Positions 37,446-48,175 of a DNA stretch of 64,000 bases are shown here, in pieces; the stretch's first letter is position 1; each line of letters begins with the position of its first letter. The stretch spans positions 1-64,000 of the forward strand of contig CALUXX010000003.1 of the NCBI GenBank assembly GCA_944324845.1, written 5' to 3'. Both the position numbers and the translations under genes were made by a program. The stretch is from Candidatus Gastranaerophilales bacterium. Lineage in GTDB: Bacteria > Cyanobacteriota > Vampirovibrionia > Gastranaerophilales > Gastranaerophilaceae. A model generated the notes under the pieces. It was not told where the DNA came from, ran no database searches, and saw nothing but the letters and a program-made list of their open reading frames with translations.

Positions 37446-37739
37446 GATTCCTCTCCTTTTCTTTTATTTCTAAACTTTTCAAATCTGTATTTTAAATACT
37501 TATAACCTATTTAGAATTTTGTCTCCTAACATCTTTATTTATATAACGGATTTGAAATTTTCAGACAAAAGTTAAGGAAAAATTAATTATTGCCAAAGAT
37601 AAATTTTTACATTATTTATTTCGCTCAAGTTACATTACAGAATGTAACAAAAAGCATATACTAATATTAAAGATTCCTGCCAAAGACGCCGTATACCAAC
37701 ATGTAATATAGTTTTTTTATGGAAAGTAAAGGATTAGAA

Positions 37740-40700
37740 ATGTCATTTGATGTTGATAAGTTCGGTAAAAAGTCAGGAATTGAATTAAATACTCTTAATG
37801 CAGGAATGAAAAAAACTGACATAGAAGAGAAAAACAAAGTTGGGAAATCTATTTTTGATGCCATCGACACAGATGGTAACGGTGTTATTGATGAAAAAGA
37901 AATAAGTATGTTCAGAAAAGAAATTGATTCTGACAACGATAACACAATTTCAAAAAAAGAAGCGAAAAGATTTCTTAAAGATAACGAACTAAAAGATGTC
38001 GATAAAAAAGAAGTATTGAAATTTCTTGCCGAAATGAACAATGACACAAAAGACGTAAATGAAGTAAAAGTTATTGAACAAGACGGAAAGAAAATTGTTC
38101 AAGTTAGTTATAAAGACGGTTCTTATGACCTAATCAACGATGACGAATCATATTCACATACCACAACAGACGAAAATGGCAACCAAATTACAGAGGAATA
38201 CAATTCAAATAAAACACTGGAAAGAAAAACAACACAAACTCCGAATAACAATACCACAGTAACGGAATATGAACAAGACGGCCAAACAATAAAACAAAAA
38301 ACCACAACAACATCACAAACAGGCGAAACAACAATAATTAATTACGAAAATGGAAAACCTGTATCAAAAGATGTAAAAAAAGGTGTTGCAACAACGCACT
38401 ATGAAATAGATGAAGCAGGTAACGAACAAAAGAAATCCCAAGTAATCAATGACGGAGATAGTGAAAAACAAAAAGTCACAACTTATGAAACAAATGAAGA
38501 TGGAACAATAACAGCAACTACAACAGATGCACTTAACCCAAATAAAAAAACAGTAAAAACTATTGTCAAAAATGGCGATAGTGAAACTGTAGCAAAAGAA
38601 GTTATAACAGATGGAGATACCACAATAGAAAGAACATACACCGAAAAAGGTATCCATGAAGTTACAACAACACCAAACGGAAAAACTGAAACAGACTACA
38701 ACAAAGAAAATAATAGAATAAGCCAGAAAAAAACAGTTGATGGCAAAGAATACACAGTAGAATATGATGGAAACGGCAATACAAAAGTAATTTTACAAAA
38801 CGGAGAAAGCGTTGATGCTTTAGCGAAAAAATTTGGAACAACAAAAGAAAAAGTTCTTGAAGCAAATGGCGGAAAAATAAGAGGCTGGGCAGGCGATGAA
38901 GTTGTTGTACCTGGGGAACTTGAAGCAGATGACAAGCGTTTACAAGGCAGACAAACAGCAGAAGAAGCAAAAGCCGCATATAAAGTTGTTGCAGAAGAAA
39001 TTGAAAGAGTAAATAAAGAAGCCTCAGAAAGAAAAACAATCACATTTACAGAAAAGAAACATAAAACTTTTGAAGAGCTAGCTAGAGGCTTATTCAAAAA
39101 CGAAGGCGTTGAAAACCCAACCAAAAGAGAATTAGAAAAACGTATTAAACAACTAAAAGAAGCAAATCCTGATGTAAAAGACGGAGAATTAATTGGCAAG
39201 CGAATAAAAGCACCAGTAGATAAAGAAGTACACAACAGAATTGCCCAAAAAGAAAAAGAAGCAAAACAAAAAATTGAAGAAAAGAAAAAAGCACAAGAAA
39301 ATACAAAACTCCAAAAAGAATCAGCAAAACAAATAACAGAAGAACTAATAAAAGCAACAAAAGGCTGGAATGATGAAGAAGCAATAAAAACAGCTCTAAA
39401 TAAAATAGACAATCCTGAAGAATTAAAAGAAGTTGAAAGATTATTAGCTGCACAAGGCTATAAAGCAGACCAATACTATTCAGCATTAGAAAAATTCATG
39501 TCAAAAGAAATGAGCGGATCAAAAATGTATGACAAATCATTTGATGACATGGAAGAAATCGTTCAAAAATGGATATCAAACGGTGCATTAACAGGAGAAG
39601 ATGCAATCAATGCCCAAGCACGTCTTGCAGCAAGACTAATTATAGATGGTTGTGACGGATTAGGAACAGATGTTGACGAAACAAAAGAAGGTATAAAATA
39701 CATAAAATCACCAACAACAACCGGAGATACAGCAACAGACAGAGCAAATGCCAAAAAGGTTTATGATAAAGTAAATGAAATTATCAAAAACCATAGCAGT
39801 TTCGGTGCAAAATTTAAAGACTTGAAAGATTACCTATCAGGCGATTTATGGAATAGTGAAATCAAATACTTAGATGGTATTCTTGCAGAAAACAATGCCC
39901 TACAAGGAGAAGAAAAAGCAAAAGCAGTAAAAGACTTGGTACAAGAAGCAGTAGAATATGCAGGAACAGATATCGAATACCTAAAACAAGCAATAAAAGC
40001 TATTGATTCCCCGGAAGATAGAGCCGCAATAGAAAAAGAATTAAAAGAATATTGTGAGAAAAAAGGTATTAAACCGCAAATCGAAGGACAAAGTTACCTT
40101 CAAGCAATCTTATACGATGAATGCGATACATTCTTAGGCGTTTCAACAGATCATAAAGAAATCAGAAAATTTAACGAAATGCTTATAAAACAAGGAGCTT
40201 ATACACCTGAAGAAGCAACTAAATTAAGAGCAGAACAAGCAGCCATACAAATTATAGAAGGTGATTTTGACGAAATTCAAGATGCCGTAAAACAAATAAA
40301 AGATCCTGAAGTTCTTGCACAATTAAACAATTTACTAAAAACTAAAAACTTCAAAGATATAGAAACCCTTATAACAGAAAAAGGATATTCACAAACTCAA
40401 AAAGATGTAATAATGGCAGAACTTGCAAGTAATAAATTACTTGATAGTAATAAAGCTGCCGAAATCGCAACAAGATTATTACAAAACCCTGACTTTGACA
40501 CAAGAGCAATGGGTTTTAAAGCAATCACAACAGGTGAAATCGCAAACATTGTTTCTGAAGCACTTAAAGCAAAAGGCCAAAACCTAGCCGCAATAACCGA
40601 ACAATTCAACAAAGAAAAAGCAGAAAACAAAGAAAAAGCAGCATTCTGGGATAATATAGCAATGGCAATGGGAGGCTTCACTCCATTAGGCTATATCGCA

Positions 40701-43700
40701 GAACATATTTCTGATGAATACAATGAAAATACAGAAACCTCTAACAATTTATACGTAGAAAATCCAAAACCGATAGAATTAACACAAGAACAACAAGCAG
40801 CCTATGATATGACTGTAAAAACATTTGAAGAACAATTAAATCAAATGAAAAAAGACTATCAAGAAGCACTAGACAGTCAAGGTGTAGTATCAGGAGCACT
40901 AAACGCATTCTGTTCAGTATATAACATCGGAACAACAAGAGATGATATCGAAGCAAGAATAAAACAGGATGAAGAAACCCTAAAATTATTAAAACTTGCC
41001 GCAGATGGCAAACTTGCAAAAGTTGAAAACGGCAAAACAACAGCCGTAACATTTGAAGAAGTATTCAAAGAAAGAGCCTCAGAATTTATAACAGCAAATG
41101 GTTCTTCAATCTCAGCAATAAAAAACAAGAAAAATCCAAAAGAAGTAACCGAATTTAGTGTCGAGAAAGTAGAAAAAGTTGCTAAAAAAGCACAAACCAT
41201 AGTTGCAATGGATTACGCAAAAGATAATATTGCTATATGCTGGAACGAATTAAATAAAGGTCTAAACTCAAAGGATAATAAAGAATTGTCTGTCGCAATA
41301 TGCGATACAATGGAAAAACTTTCCCAAATGTCAGGTCAAACAATGACCTTAGATGCTTTTGGTTACAAAGTATCAAACGGAGTAATCGTAGATGCATCAG
41401 GAAATCCTGTAAGTGCAGATAAACTAAGCGAAATATCAGCACAACTAAAAAAAGGATTATCAGAAATTTCAGAATATTTACTTGGCACCTCAATTCCAGC
41501 AGATGCAACAGACGCAGATCTTAAAGACATTTTGAATGATGCCTACGAAAATAAAATGGAAGCCTTCAAACAAGAATATAGAGAAGCTTTCGGACAACAA
41601 GCAACCGATGAAATGATTGAAAACTACATGAAAACAATCAACTACAGTAAAATGGCAGTAAACTTCGGATTGCTAATCGGAGCAACAATAGCAGCACCAT
41701 TTACAGGCGGTGGAAGTTTAGCCGTTTTTGCAGCAACTGCAGGTGTTTCATTTGGAATGAACGCCTTAGAAAAATCAACTGATGCTGACGGCTATACGAA
41801 TAGTGAATGGACAAGTGATGCAGAACAAGCACTATGGGATGGCGCATTAACAGCAATCGGTTTCAAAGTTGGTCAAATGGCTGATATGGCAGCAACAGGC
41901 GGAGAGGGATTCTTAAAAGCAATGAGAGAATCTAACAAATGGATTGCCCAAATGACAAAAAATCTTCCACCAGAAAAATTAGCAAAAGTTGAACAAACAA
42001 TGGCTAAATTATCACAATTAACTAATACCAAAGCTGCAAAAATTTCACAAGAAATGATGGCTAAAAATAATGCCTTAGCACTTAAATACCTACCAAATGC
42101 AAATGTTGAAACTATTAAAAAAGTATCTGCTTGCATCTCAAGAGTAGAAGCAACAGGAGTTGAAGTAACAAGTGATACAATACAATCACTTATCCAAACA
42201 TACTGTCAAGATGGAGAATTTAATGCAGAAGGCTTCACTCAAGCACTTATTATGTCTGTAATCGGTAACGCAGCAGGTCATACCTTCTCTGCTATTGGCG
42301 ATATCAAACAACAAATTTCAACTCAAACAAAAGTTGATGCCCTTGGACAATTAAAAGGTGCAGATGGGAAAAACATATTCTCACCTGAAGAAATTAATGA
42401 TTTAGTAAAAAACAATCCTGGTTTCCAAAACATAACAAAAAAACAATTAAAATCATTACAAGATAAAGTTAATATTTTGGGACAACTAAAAGATGCTAAT
42501 GGAAACTTATTATATACACCAACAGAAATAAATAAATTTATAAAAAACAATCCACAATTTATGAATTATACCCTAGATCAAATTAAAGATTTAAATAATA
42601 AAATCAACTATCTTAGCACATTAAAAGCACCTAATGGAAAAGAATTATTTCCAGCCGATGTATTAAAATACATCCTTGATAATAATAGTGCTAATTTGAA
42701 CAATCTGCCAACAGAAACATTAAAAATTCTAACGCAAAAATCATATGCTGATTATGGTCTAATTACGATTCTAGGCAAAATTGAATCTGCTGATGATATA
42801 AAGGTTATAGATAAATTAATAAGTATAGAAAACAAGACAAATTGCAAATTTGAATTTGCAGGCTTAGAAGATATTTTAGACTCAAAACACAGTTCACAAC
42901 TTAACGATTTTGAAGCTTTTGTTGATGAAATTATAAATCTTGACCATACAAAAGGACAACTAATAGCAAATCCTAATATTGCAGATAACATAACCACAAT
43001 ACTTCACAACGTTCAAACAGAAACTCAAAAACAAGCATTTGATAAACTAAAAGTTCTTGTAGATAATGAAATTGTATCATATTCTCATATCGCAGAACGA
43101 GTTAAATCAATTAAAACAGAACAAGACTTAACTGTTCTTGACAAATTACTTGAAAGAGCACAAAAACCTAAAAATATAGATGTAATAAAAGATAATTTAA
43201 AAGAAATAGAAGCAATATACCGAAAGCAAAGCGCTAATAGTATAATCTTATCAAAAGAAGATATGGATTTTTCAAAAGAAATCCTTAATCTCCTTGCGAA
43301 TAATGATAAAGTAAAATTAAGCAGAATAGCAAATCATTTAACACCAGCAGTAAATCTAAAATTTAATGATCTGGATAAAAACTTAATAATTAAATATGCA
43401 ACAAGTGGCGATATAGAAAAACTGGAATTTGCTCTAAGCACTAAAAAGGAATTTTACCTACAAGATACACCGCTAATGCGTTATATTAATAAAACAGGAA
43501 ATGTTCCATATGATGCTGCAGAACTACAAAACATAAAAACTAATTCTCAACTACAAGAAAATGCTTTTGAATTACTCTTAAACACAAACAAAGATAGCCG
43601 ATTTGAAGCATCAGCTTTCCAAGACATTATATATAACATAAAAACTCAACAAGACTTAGATAACTTACAAAAACTTTTAAGTATGGAAGTTAACGGTAAA

Positions 43701-46700
43701 CCACTTGATGGTTATACTATTATTGAAAACCTAAAAGCAAAAAATATTGATGCTGATATTATTGCAAGACAAAATCCGGCAAAAGGAATTCCATACAAAG
43801 GAGATGACGTTAAAAATCTAGTAAATGAATACGGAATTTCTTCAGGTAATGCCTATGGCTTACTAAGGTTAAGAAGCGCAAATGCAAAACGTTATAACAA
43901 AATTATTGATAGCGGGCTTTTAGACCTAATCAAACAAGGCAAGATAGATGAAAGTATCTTAAAAAACATTGATGAAAATACATTCCTTTCAAATAGAACT
44001 CTAAAAGATATTAGAAAAATTGCAAATGGAGAGTCATTAATAACAACATTAAGAAATCCATCTGAACTATCAAACATATCAAAATATGTTGAAAATGGTG
44101 ATGTATGTGAATTAAACGGAAAATTATTTGTAAATGATAACGGTAAAGCGGTTGAAATAAAATTATCAAGACAAAAATTTGAAGAATTATTCCCACCATT
44201 ATCAAGAGTATCATTTGAACAAGACGGACTTGGCGACTGCTGGCTGGTAAGTACATTAGATAATTTAATGGATATAGCAGGCGGTAGAGTTGCACTATAT
44301 AAATTATTTGAACAACAAGGCAATGATATCCTTATAAAATTCCCTGGCTCAAATAATGCAATTAAGTTTCCAAATAGCAAAGCATTAAAAACTCCAACCA
44401 GAAAACAACTTGCTTCCCCTGCACAAAAAGCAAAAGGAAGATCAAATGCAGAAGGTACTGCGGAAGGAATTTTAATCCTTGAACAGGCATTTGCTGTTCA
44501 TAGATTAAAAGAAGGTGCAAGAGCCTATGATGTAAACAGTTCAATGACAGATATAAGCCAATTCACTGATATTGACGACTTAATGAAACGTATCAAAGGT
44601 GGATGGCAAGAAGAAGCCCTAAATGAAATTTTTGGAACAAGAATTACAATTGACCATTATGGAACAGATATCGCAAATAGACAAAAAATGAAAGATTTAA
44701 TCAAACAATATGCAAATGATGATCAAGTTTTATTATATTTTGCGACAAGATCTGAAGATTCACAGGTCGAACAACTACTTTCTGACAAATATGATATATA
44801 TTCAAATCACGCATACGCAATAAAAGGGTATGACGAAAAAACAGGTATGGTATATATAACAAACCCATGGCATACCTCTGTTGTTACAGAAGTTCCACTT
44901 TATGAGTTAACAAAATATTTGGTTGACTGTTCATTCGCTAAATTAGATGGCATAAAACCAAAACCAACCTTTTCTCAAACACCTACAAATGTAAGTTCAC
45001 CGATAAAAGGAGCTTCATCAAATACTTCTGATAATAAATCACTTAACGAAGCAATGGTGTCTTCAAAAGCATTAAAAGATAGTGACTTAGAAAAAATAAG
45101 AAAATATGCAAAATTAATCAAATCAAAAACACCTCAACAAGTTGAAGATGTATTTGAATCACTTGCATTGAGAATTAAAAATAATGAAATCCCTTCAAGT
45201 GAAATGTTTAATCAAGTAATAAACGATGTTGCAACAAAATCAGGAATTGATGCAGGAATTTTAGCAAAAGATATAAGAAATCTTATGAAAAACATAGACG
45301 GCTGGGATAAACTTCTTGACCCATTCAAAAAAAGTGCCGATATAAATGCAAATAACCCACGTCTTGCAAAAGATCTTGACAAATTTAAAACGAAATATGA
45401 TTTACAATCAGACACAAGAAAAGCAGAACTACAGGCAGAAGCAGAACTTAAAGCAAAACAAGATGCTGAACTAAAAGCTCAACAGGAAGCTGAGTTAAAA
45501 GCTCGAGAAGAAGCAGCACTCAAAGCAAAAGAAGAAGCCGAAATCAGAGCACAACAAGAAGCTCAACAAAATCAACAAATTCTTGAAACATATAAAGATA
45601 AATATCCTGAAGTAATTAATGAAAAGAATTTCCGTGATGATACCACACCAGCAAAATTAATTACTCTAATGGAACAATATAATTTAAACATGGATTATAG
45701 TAATTTCAATCCTCAAGAAATTTATCAAGAAATATCACGAGCAGGAATTACTAATGATGCAGATATGGATATTGCATTCAATATGATTAAAGAACGTTTC
45801 CACAGCGATATTATTTCAACAGAAGCGCACGTAAAAACAATGAATGCGAAATATCATTTCACAAGCAAAAAATCAGTTCTTCAAGCTGATAATATAATTG
45901 AAAAACTCAAAGCAAAACAAGCAAATGGAGAACCAATATCAGAAGATGATATTGAAAATATGATTGCTTCACTTGATGATTATGATGTTCGAGATGGCGC
46001 AAGAATTAAACAAATGATTATGGATGATTCTGCAATTAAAGCAGAAATAAATCCTTATGAAAATATATATAAAAACCCTAAATTTAATAATATTGCAAAA
46101 GAAGATTTAGATGATGCAGTAAAAATACTGACATATTTAAAAAATGAAGTCCAAAACGGCAACCCGCCGACACTTGAAATGGTTCGATATTATATAGATC
46201 ATTTGGCAACAATTAAACAAGCAAATGGTAATTCACTATCAACCGAAGCCGTTTGGGTACTACAAGATACCCTAAGATATGATACAGATCTTGCTCCAAA
46301 ATGTAAGGGTTTTGTTGAAAATATCATTCAAGGCGGATTTGAACCTGAACCATCTCAAACCTTCAAAAATTTATCAGCAAATTCTAAATACACTGATTTT
46401 GCTGATGAAACAAGATTAACTCAAGTTGCAAATATCATTGATGAACTAAAAGCTGATGCCGCAAATGGAACTCCGATTACTGAAGCTCTTGTTCAATCTA
46501 AACTTGATGCACTTAATAATCAACTTGAAAAACAAGGTAGTTTTGTTTCTACTGAACAATACTGGATACTACAAGATGCACTAAGATATGATGCAGAACT
46601 TGCTCCAAAATGCAAGGGGTTTGTTGAAAATATCATTCAAGGCGGATTTGAACCTGAACCATCTCAAACCTTCAAAAATTTATCAGCAAATTCTAAATAC

Positions 46701-48074
46701 ACTGATTTTGCTGATGAAACAAGATTAACTCAAGTTGCAAATATCATTGATGAACTAAAAGCTGATGCCGCAAATGGAACTCCGATTACTGAAGCTCTTG
46801 TTCAATCTAAACTTGATGCACTTAATAATCAACTTGAAAAACAAGGTAGTTTTGTTTCTACTGAACAATACTGGATACTACAAGATGCACTAAGATATGA
46901 TGCAGAACTTGCTCCAAAATGCAAGGGGTTTGTTGAAAATATCATTCAAGGCGGATTTGAACCTGAACCATCTCAAACCTTCAAAAATTTATTAGCAAAC
47001 TCTAAATATACAAACCTTACTGATGAAACAAGAATAGCTCAAGTTGCTAATATTATTGATGATCTTAAAGCTGATGCGGCAAACGGAACACCAATTACCG
47101 AAGAACTTGTTCGTGCAAAAATTGATGCTTTAGACGATGAACTTAGTAAACAAGGAAGTTTTGTTTCTACTGACCAATATTATATATTACAAGATGCACT
47201 AAGATATGATAATGAACTTGCTCCAAAATGCAAAAACTTTGTCGAAAATATCATTCAAGGTGGATTTGAACCTGAACATTCTCAAATTTTGAGAAACACA
47301 TCCGCAACACAAGAAGTTACATCTAAAAAATACCAAAGCAGAGCTGCTGAAGCTTCACCTTCAACAGAAACAACTACCCCTGCAAAATCTTCTAAGGGGT
47401 TATTTTCAAGATTTAAAAAATTCACAAAATCTATCTTTGAAAAATCTGAAACAAATATATTAACATCAACAAAAGTTTCAGATAAAATGTCTGCAATAAG
47501 CAATATTACAGATATGTATGGGAAACCAAAATTTTCTGAAACAGAACTAGAAAATATCAACAATGCACTTATTCAATATGAAAAATTAGGACATCAAATA
47601 AAAGATCTTCCACTCAATACAATATACGCAGCGGCAAATGTACCGGGAGTGACAACAGCAGATCAACTGACAAGCCTACTTGTATCTTGTACTGATACTG
47701 ATAAAAAAGAAATACTTAATAGTTTAATAAGAACAAAAGATATAACAATAAATAATGGAATTTTGAACCTTCCAAAAGTTGCAGGCTCACCTGATTTTTA
47801 TTTCATTACTACCTTAATAGAATTTGTCCAAGATACACAAAACTATACAGCAAAAGTTCAACTATTAGAAAAGATTATGGATCCAAATGGTCCAATTCGT
47901 CCAACACTGCAAAAACTTGATAATAAAACTGCATACGAAATTGCAGGAATTCTAAATATGGCACAATCAGAACAAGATGTAACAGATATTCTAAGTTATA
48001 TCAAGAAATTCCAACAAGCAAACGGAGAAGATACAAAATTAAGCCTAAATAATTTATATGACTATAACTTATAA
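37740..48074 (+). CDS. Giant EF-hand/LysM-like/calpain-type protease-repeat protein
   Basis: About 3444 residues; numbers here count from the in-frame ATG at 37719, but ATG 37740 is preferred because AAAGGA lies six bases upstream. Two canonical EF-hand loops lie at 50-61 (DTDGNGVIDEKE) and 70-81 (DSDNDNTISKKE). A beta-rich Thr/Asp/Gly region (about 110-350) is followed by LysM-like segments near 355-400 and 440-500. A long helical section has a hydrophobic patch near 1320 and three 44-residue repeats near 1540-1670. A calpain-type core (about 2110-2410) has Gln2168, Cys2174 (QDGLGDCW, with calpain's six-residue Gln-Cys spacing), His2364 (NHAYAI) and Asn2382 (NPW). An Ala/Glu/Lys coiled coil lies at 2567-2625 and 103-residue repeats at about 2780-3190. 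There is no clear signal peptide. Confidence 0.88.
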   Translation: MSFDVDKFGKKSGIELNTLNAGMKKTDIEEKNKVGKSIFDAIDTDGNGVIDEKEISMFRKEIDSDNDNTISKKEAKRFLKDNELKDVDKKEVLKFLAEMNNDTKDVNEVKVIEQDGKKIVQVSYKDGSYDLINDDESYSHTTTDENGNQITEEYNSNKTLERKTTQTPNNNTTVTEYEQDGQTIKQKTTTTSQTGETTIINYENGKPVSKDVKKGVATTHYEIDEAGNEQKKSQVINDGDSEKQKVTTYETNEDGTITATTTDALNPNKKTVKTIVKNGDSETVAKEVITDGDTTIERTYTEKGIHEVTTTPNGKTETDYNKENNRISQKKTVDGKEYTVEYDGNGNTKVILQNGESVDALAKKFGTTKEKVLEANGGKIRGWAGDEVVVPGELEADDKRLQGRQTAEEAKAAYKVVAEEIERVNKEASERKTITFTEKKHKTFEELARGLFKNEGVENPTKRELEKRIKQLKEANPDVKDGELIGKRIKAPVDKEVHNRIAQKEKEAKQKIEEKKKAQENTKLQKESAKQITEELIKATKGWNDEEAIKTALNKIDNPEELKEVERLLAAQGYKADQYYSALEKFMSKEMSGSKMYDKSFDDMEEIVQKWISNGALTGEDAINAQARLAARLIIDGCDGLGTDVDETKEGIKYIKSPTTTGDTATDRANAKKVYDKVNEIIKNHSSFGAKFKDLKDYLSGDLWNSEIKYLDGILAENNALQGEEKAKAVKDLVQEAVEYAGTDIEYLKQAIKAIDSPEDRAAIEKELKEYCEKKGIKPQIEGQSYLQAILYDECDTFLGVSTDHKEIRKFNEMLIKQGAYTPEEATKLRAEQAAIQIIEGDFDEIQDAVKQIKDPEVLAQLNNLLKTKNFKDIETLITEKGYSQTQKDVIMAELASNKLLDSNKAAEIATRLLQNPDFDTRAMGFKAITTGEIANIVSEALKAKGQNLAAITEQFNKEKAENKEKAAFWDNIAMAMGGFTPLGYIAEHISDEYNENTETSNNLYVENPKPIELTQEQQAAYDMTVKTFEEQLNQMKKDYQEALDSQGVVSGALNAFCSVYNIGTTRDDIEARIKQDEETLKLLKLAADGKLAKVENGKTTAVTFEEVFKERASEFITANGSSISAIKNKKNPKEVTEFSVEKVEKVAKKAQTIVAMDYAKDNIAICWNELNKGLNSKDNKELSVAICDTMEKLSQMSGQTMTLDAFGYKVSNGVIVDASGNPVSADKLSEISAQLKKGLSEISEYLLGTSIPADATDADLKDILNDAYENKMEAFKQEYREAFGQQATDEMIENYMKTINYSKMAVNFGLLIGATIAAPFTGGGSLAVFAATAGVSFGMNALEKSTDADGYTNSEWTSDAEQALWDGALTAIGFKVGQMADMAATGGEGFLKAMRESNKWIAQMTKNLPPEKLAKVEQTMAKLSQLTNTKAAKISQEMMAKNNALALKYLPNANVETIKKVSACISRVEATGVEVTSDTIQSLIQTYCQDGEFNAEGFTQALIMSVIGNAAGHTFSAIGDIKQQISTQTKVDALGQLKGADGKNIFSPEEINDLVKNNPGFQNITKKQLKSLQDKVNILGQLKDANGNLLYTPTEINKFIKNNPQFMNYTLDQIKDLNNKINYLSTLKAPNGKELFPADVLKYILDNNSANLNNLPTETLKILTQKSYADYGLITILGKIESADDIKVIDKLISIENKTNCKFEFAGLEDILDSKHSSQLNDFEAFVDEIINLDHTKGQLIANPNIADNITTILHNVQTETQKQAFDKLKVLVDNEIVSYSHIAERVKSIKTEQDLTVLDKLLERAQKPKNIDVIKDNLKEIEAIYRKQSANSIILSKEDMDFSKEILNLLANNDKVKLSRIANHLTPAVNLKFNDLDKNLIIKYATSGDIEKLEFALSTKKEFYLQDTPLMRYINKTGNVPYDAAELQNIKTNSQLQENAFELLLNTNKDSRFEASAFQDIIYNIKTQQDLDNLQKLLSMEVNGKPLDGYTIIENLKAKNIDADIIARQNPAKGIPYKGDDVKNLVNEYGISSGNAYGLLRLRSANAKRYNKIIDSGLLDLIKQGKIDESILKNIDENTFLSNRTLKDIRKIANGESLITTLRNPSELSNISKYVENGDVCELNGKLFVNDNGKAVEIKLSRQKFEELFPPLSRVSFEQDGLGDCWLVSTLDNLMDIAGGRVALYKLFEQQGNDILIKFPGSNNAIKFPNSKALKTPTRKQLASPAQKAKGRSNAEGTAEGILILEQAFAVHRLKEGARAYDVNSSMTDISQFTDIDDLMKRIKGGWQEEALNEIFGTRITIDHYGTDIANRQKMKDLIKQYANDDQVLLYFATRSEDSQVEQLLSDKYDIYSNHAYAIKGYDEKTGMVYITNPWHTSVVTEVPLYELTKYLVDCSFAKLDGIKPKPTFSQTPTNVSSPIKGASSNTSDNKSLNEAMVSSKALKDSDLEKIRKYAKLIKSKTPQQVEDVFESLALRIKNNEIPSSEMFNQVINDVATKSGIDAGILAKDIRNLMKNIDGWDKLLDPFKKSADINANNPRLAKDLDKFKTKYDLQSDTRKAELQAEAELKAKQDAELKAQQEAELKAREEAALKAKEEAEIRAQQEAQQNQQILETYKDKYPEVINEKNFRDDTTPAKLITLMEQYNLNMDYSNFNPQEIYQEISRAGITNDADMDIAFNMIKERFHSDIISTEAHVKTMNAKYHFTSKKSVLQADNIIEKLKAKQANGEPISEDDIENMIASLDDYDVRDGARIKQMIMDDSAIKAEINPYENIYKNPKFNNIAKEDLDDAVKILTYLKNEVQNGNPPTLEMVRYYIDHLATIKQANGNSLSTEAVWVLQDTLRYDTDLAPKCKGFVENIIQGGFEPEPSQTFKNLSANSKYTDFADETRLTQVANIIDELKADAANGTPITEALVQSKLDALNNQLEKQGSFVSTEQYWILQDALRYDAELAPKCKGFVENIIQGGFEPEPSQTFKNLSANSKYTDFADETRLTQVANIIDELKADAANGTPITEALVQSKLDALNNQLEKQGSFVSTEQYWILQDALRYDAELAPKCKGFVENIIQGGFEPEPSQTFKNLLANSKYTNLTDETRIAQVANIIDDLKADAANGTPITEELVRAKIDALDDELSKQGSFVSTDQYYILQDALRYDNELAPKCKNFVENIIQGGFEPEHSQILRNTSATQEVTSKKYQSRAAEASPSTETTTPAKSSKGLFSRFKKFTKSIFEKSETNILTSTKVSDKMSAISNITDMYGKPKFSETELENINNALIQYEKLGHQIKDLPLNTIYAAANVPGVTTADQLTSLLVSCTDTDKKEILNSLIRTKDITINNGILNLPKVAGSPDFYFITTLIEFVQDTQNYTAKVQLLEKIMDPNGPIRPTLQKLDNKTAYEIAGILNMAQSEQDVTDILSYIKKFQQANGEDTKLSLNNLYDYNL
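42330..42740 (+). repeat. Three ~132-bp repeats inside the giant gene
   Basis: Units of 42-45 codons begin near 42331, 42466 and 42595. Each encodes a pattern of L-G-Q-L-K-D-A-N-G, then P-x-E-I-N/L, K-N-N-P, and an amphipathic helix. They are diverged at DNA level. Confidence 0.65.
46350..46967 (+). repeat. Two identical 309-bp tandem repeats (103 codons each)
   Basis: Copies at 46350-46658 and 46659-46967 read identically over their full length. A diverged third unit follows at 46968-47276 and a degenerate one precedes near 46050. Each unit encodes SQTFKNLSANSKYTDF, a helical stretch, and KGFVENIIQGGFEPEP. Zero divergence implies a recent duplication or repeat collapse in assembly. Confidence 0.9.
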
Positions 48075-48131
48075 TCAATTTACAGAAAAATTTTCAACAT
48101 TAGCTGTAAAAGAATTAGACATATAATAAAT

Positions 48132-48160
48132 TTGCAAAAACCAGAAAAATATTGTAAACT
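48132..48160 (+). promoter_or_regulatory. Promoter of the 114-aa gene
   Basis: TTGCAA at 48132-48137, a 17-base spacer and TAAACT at 48155-48160; ribosome site AAAAGAGG follows. Confidence 0.5.
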
Positions 48161-48175
48161 AAAAGAGGTATAATT

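Noticed and set aside
38662-39486. Long minus-strand frames opposite the giant gene
   Set aside because: They are mirror frames of Lys/Glu-rich codons and have no start context.
46350-47276. Possible CRISPR or mobile repeat
   Set aside because: Units are 309 bases, in frame and within one ORF, with no spacers.
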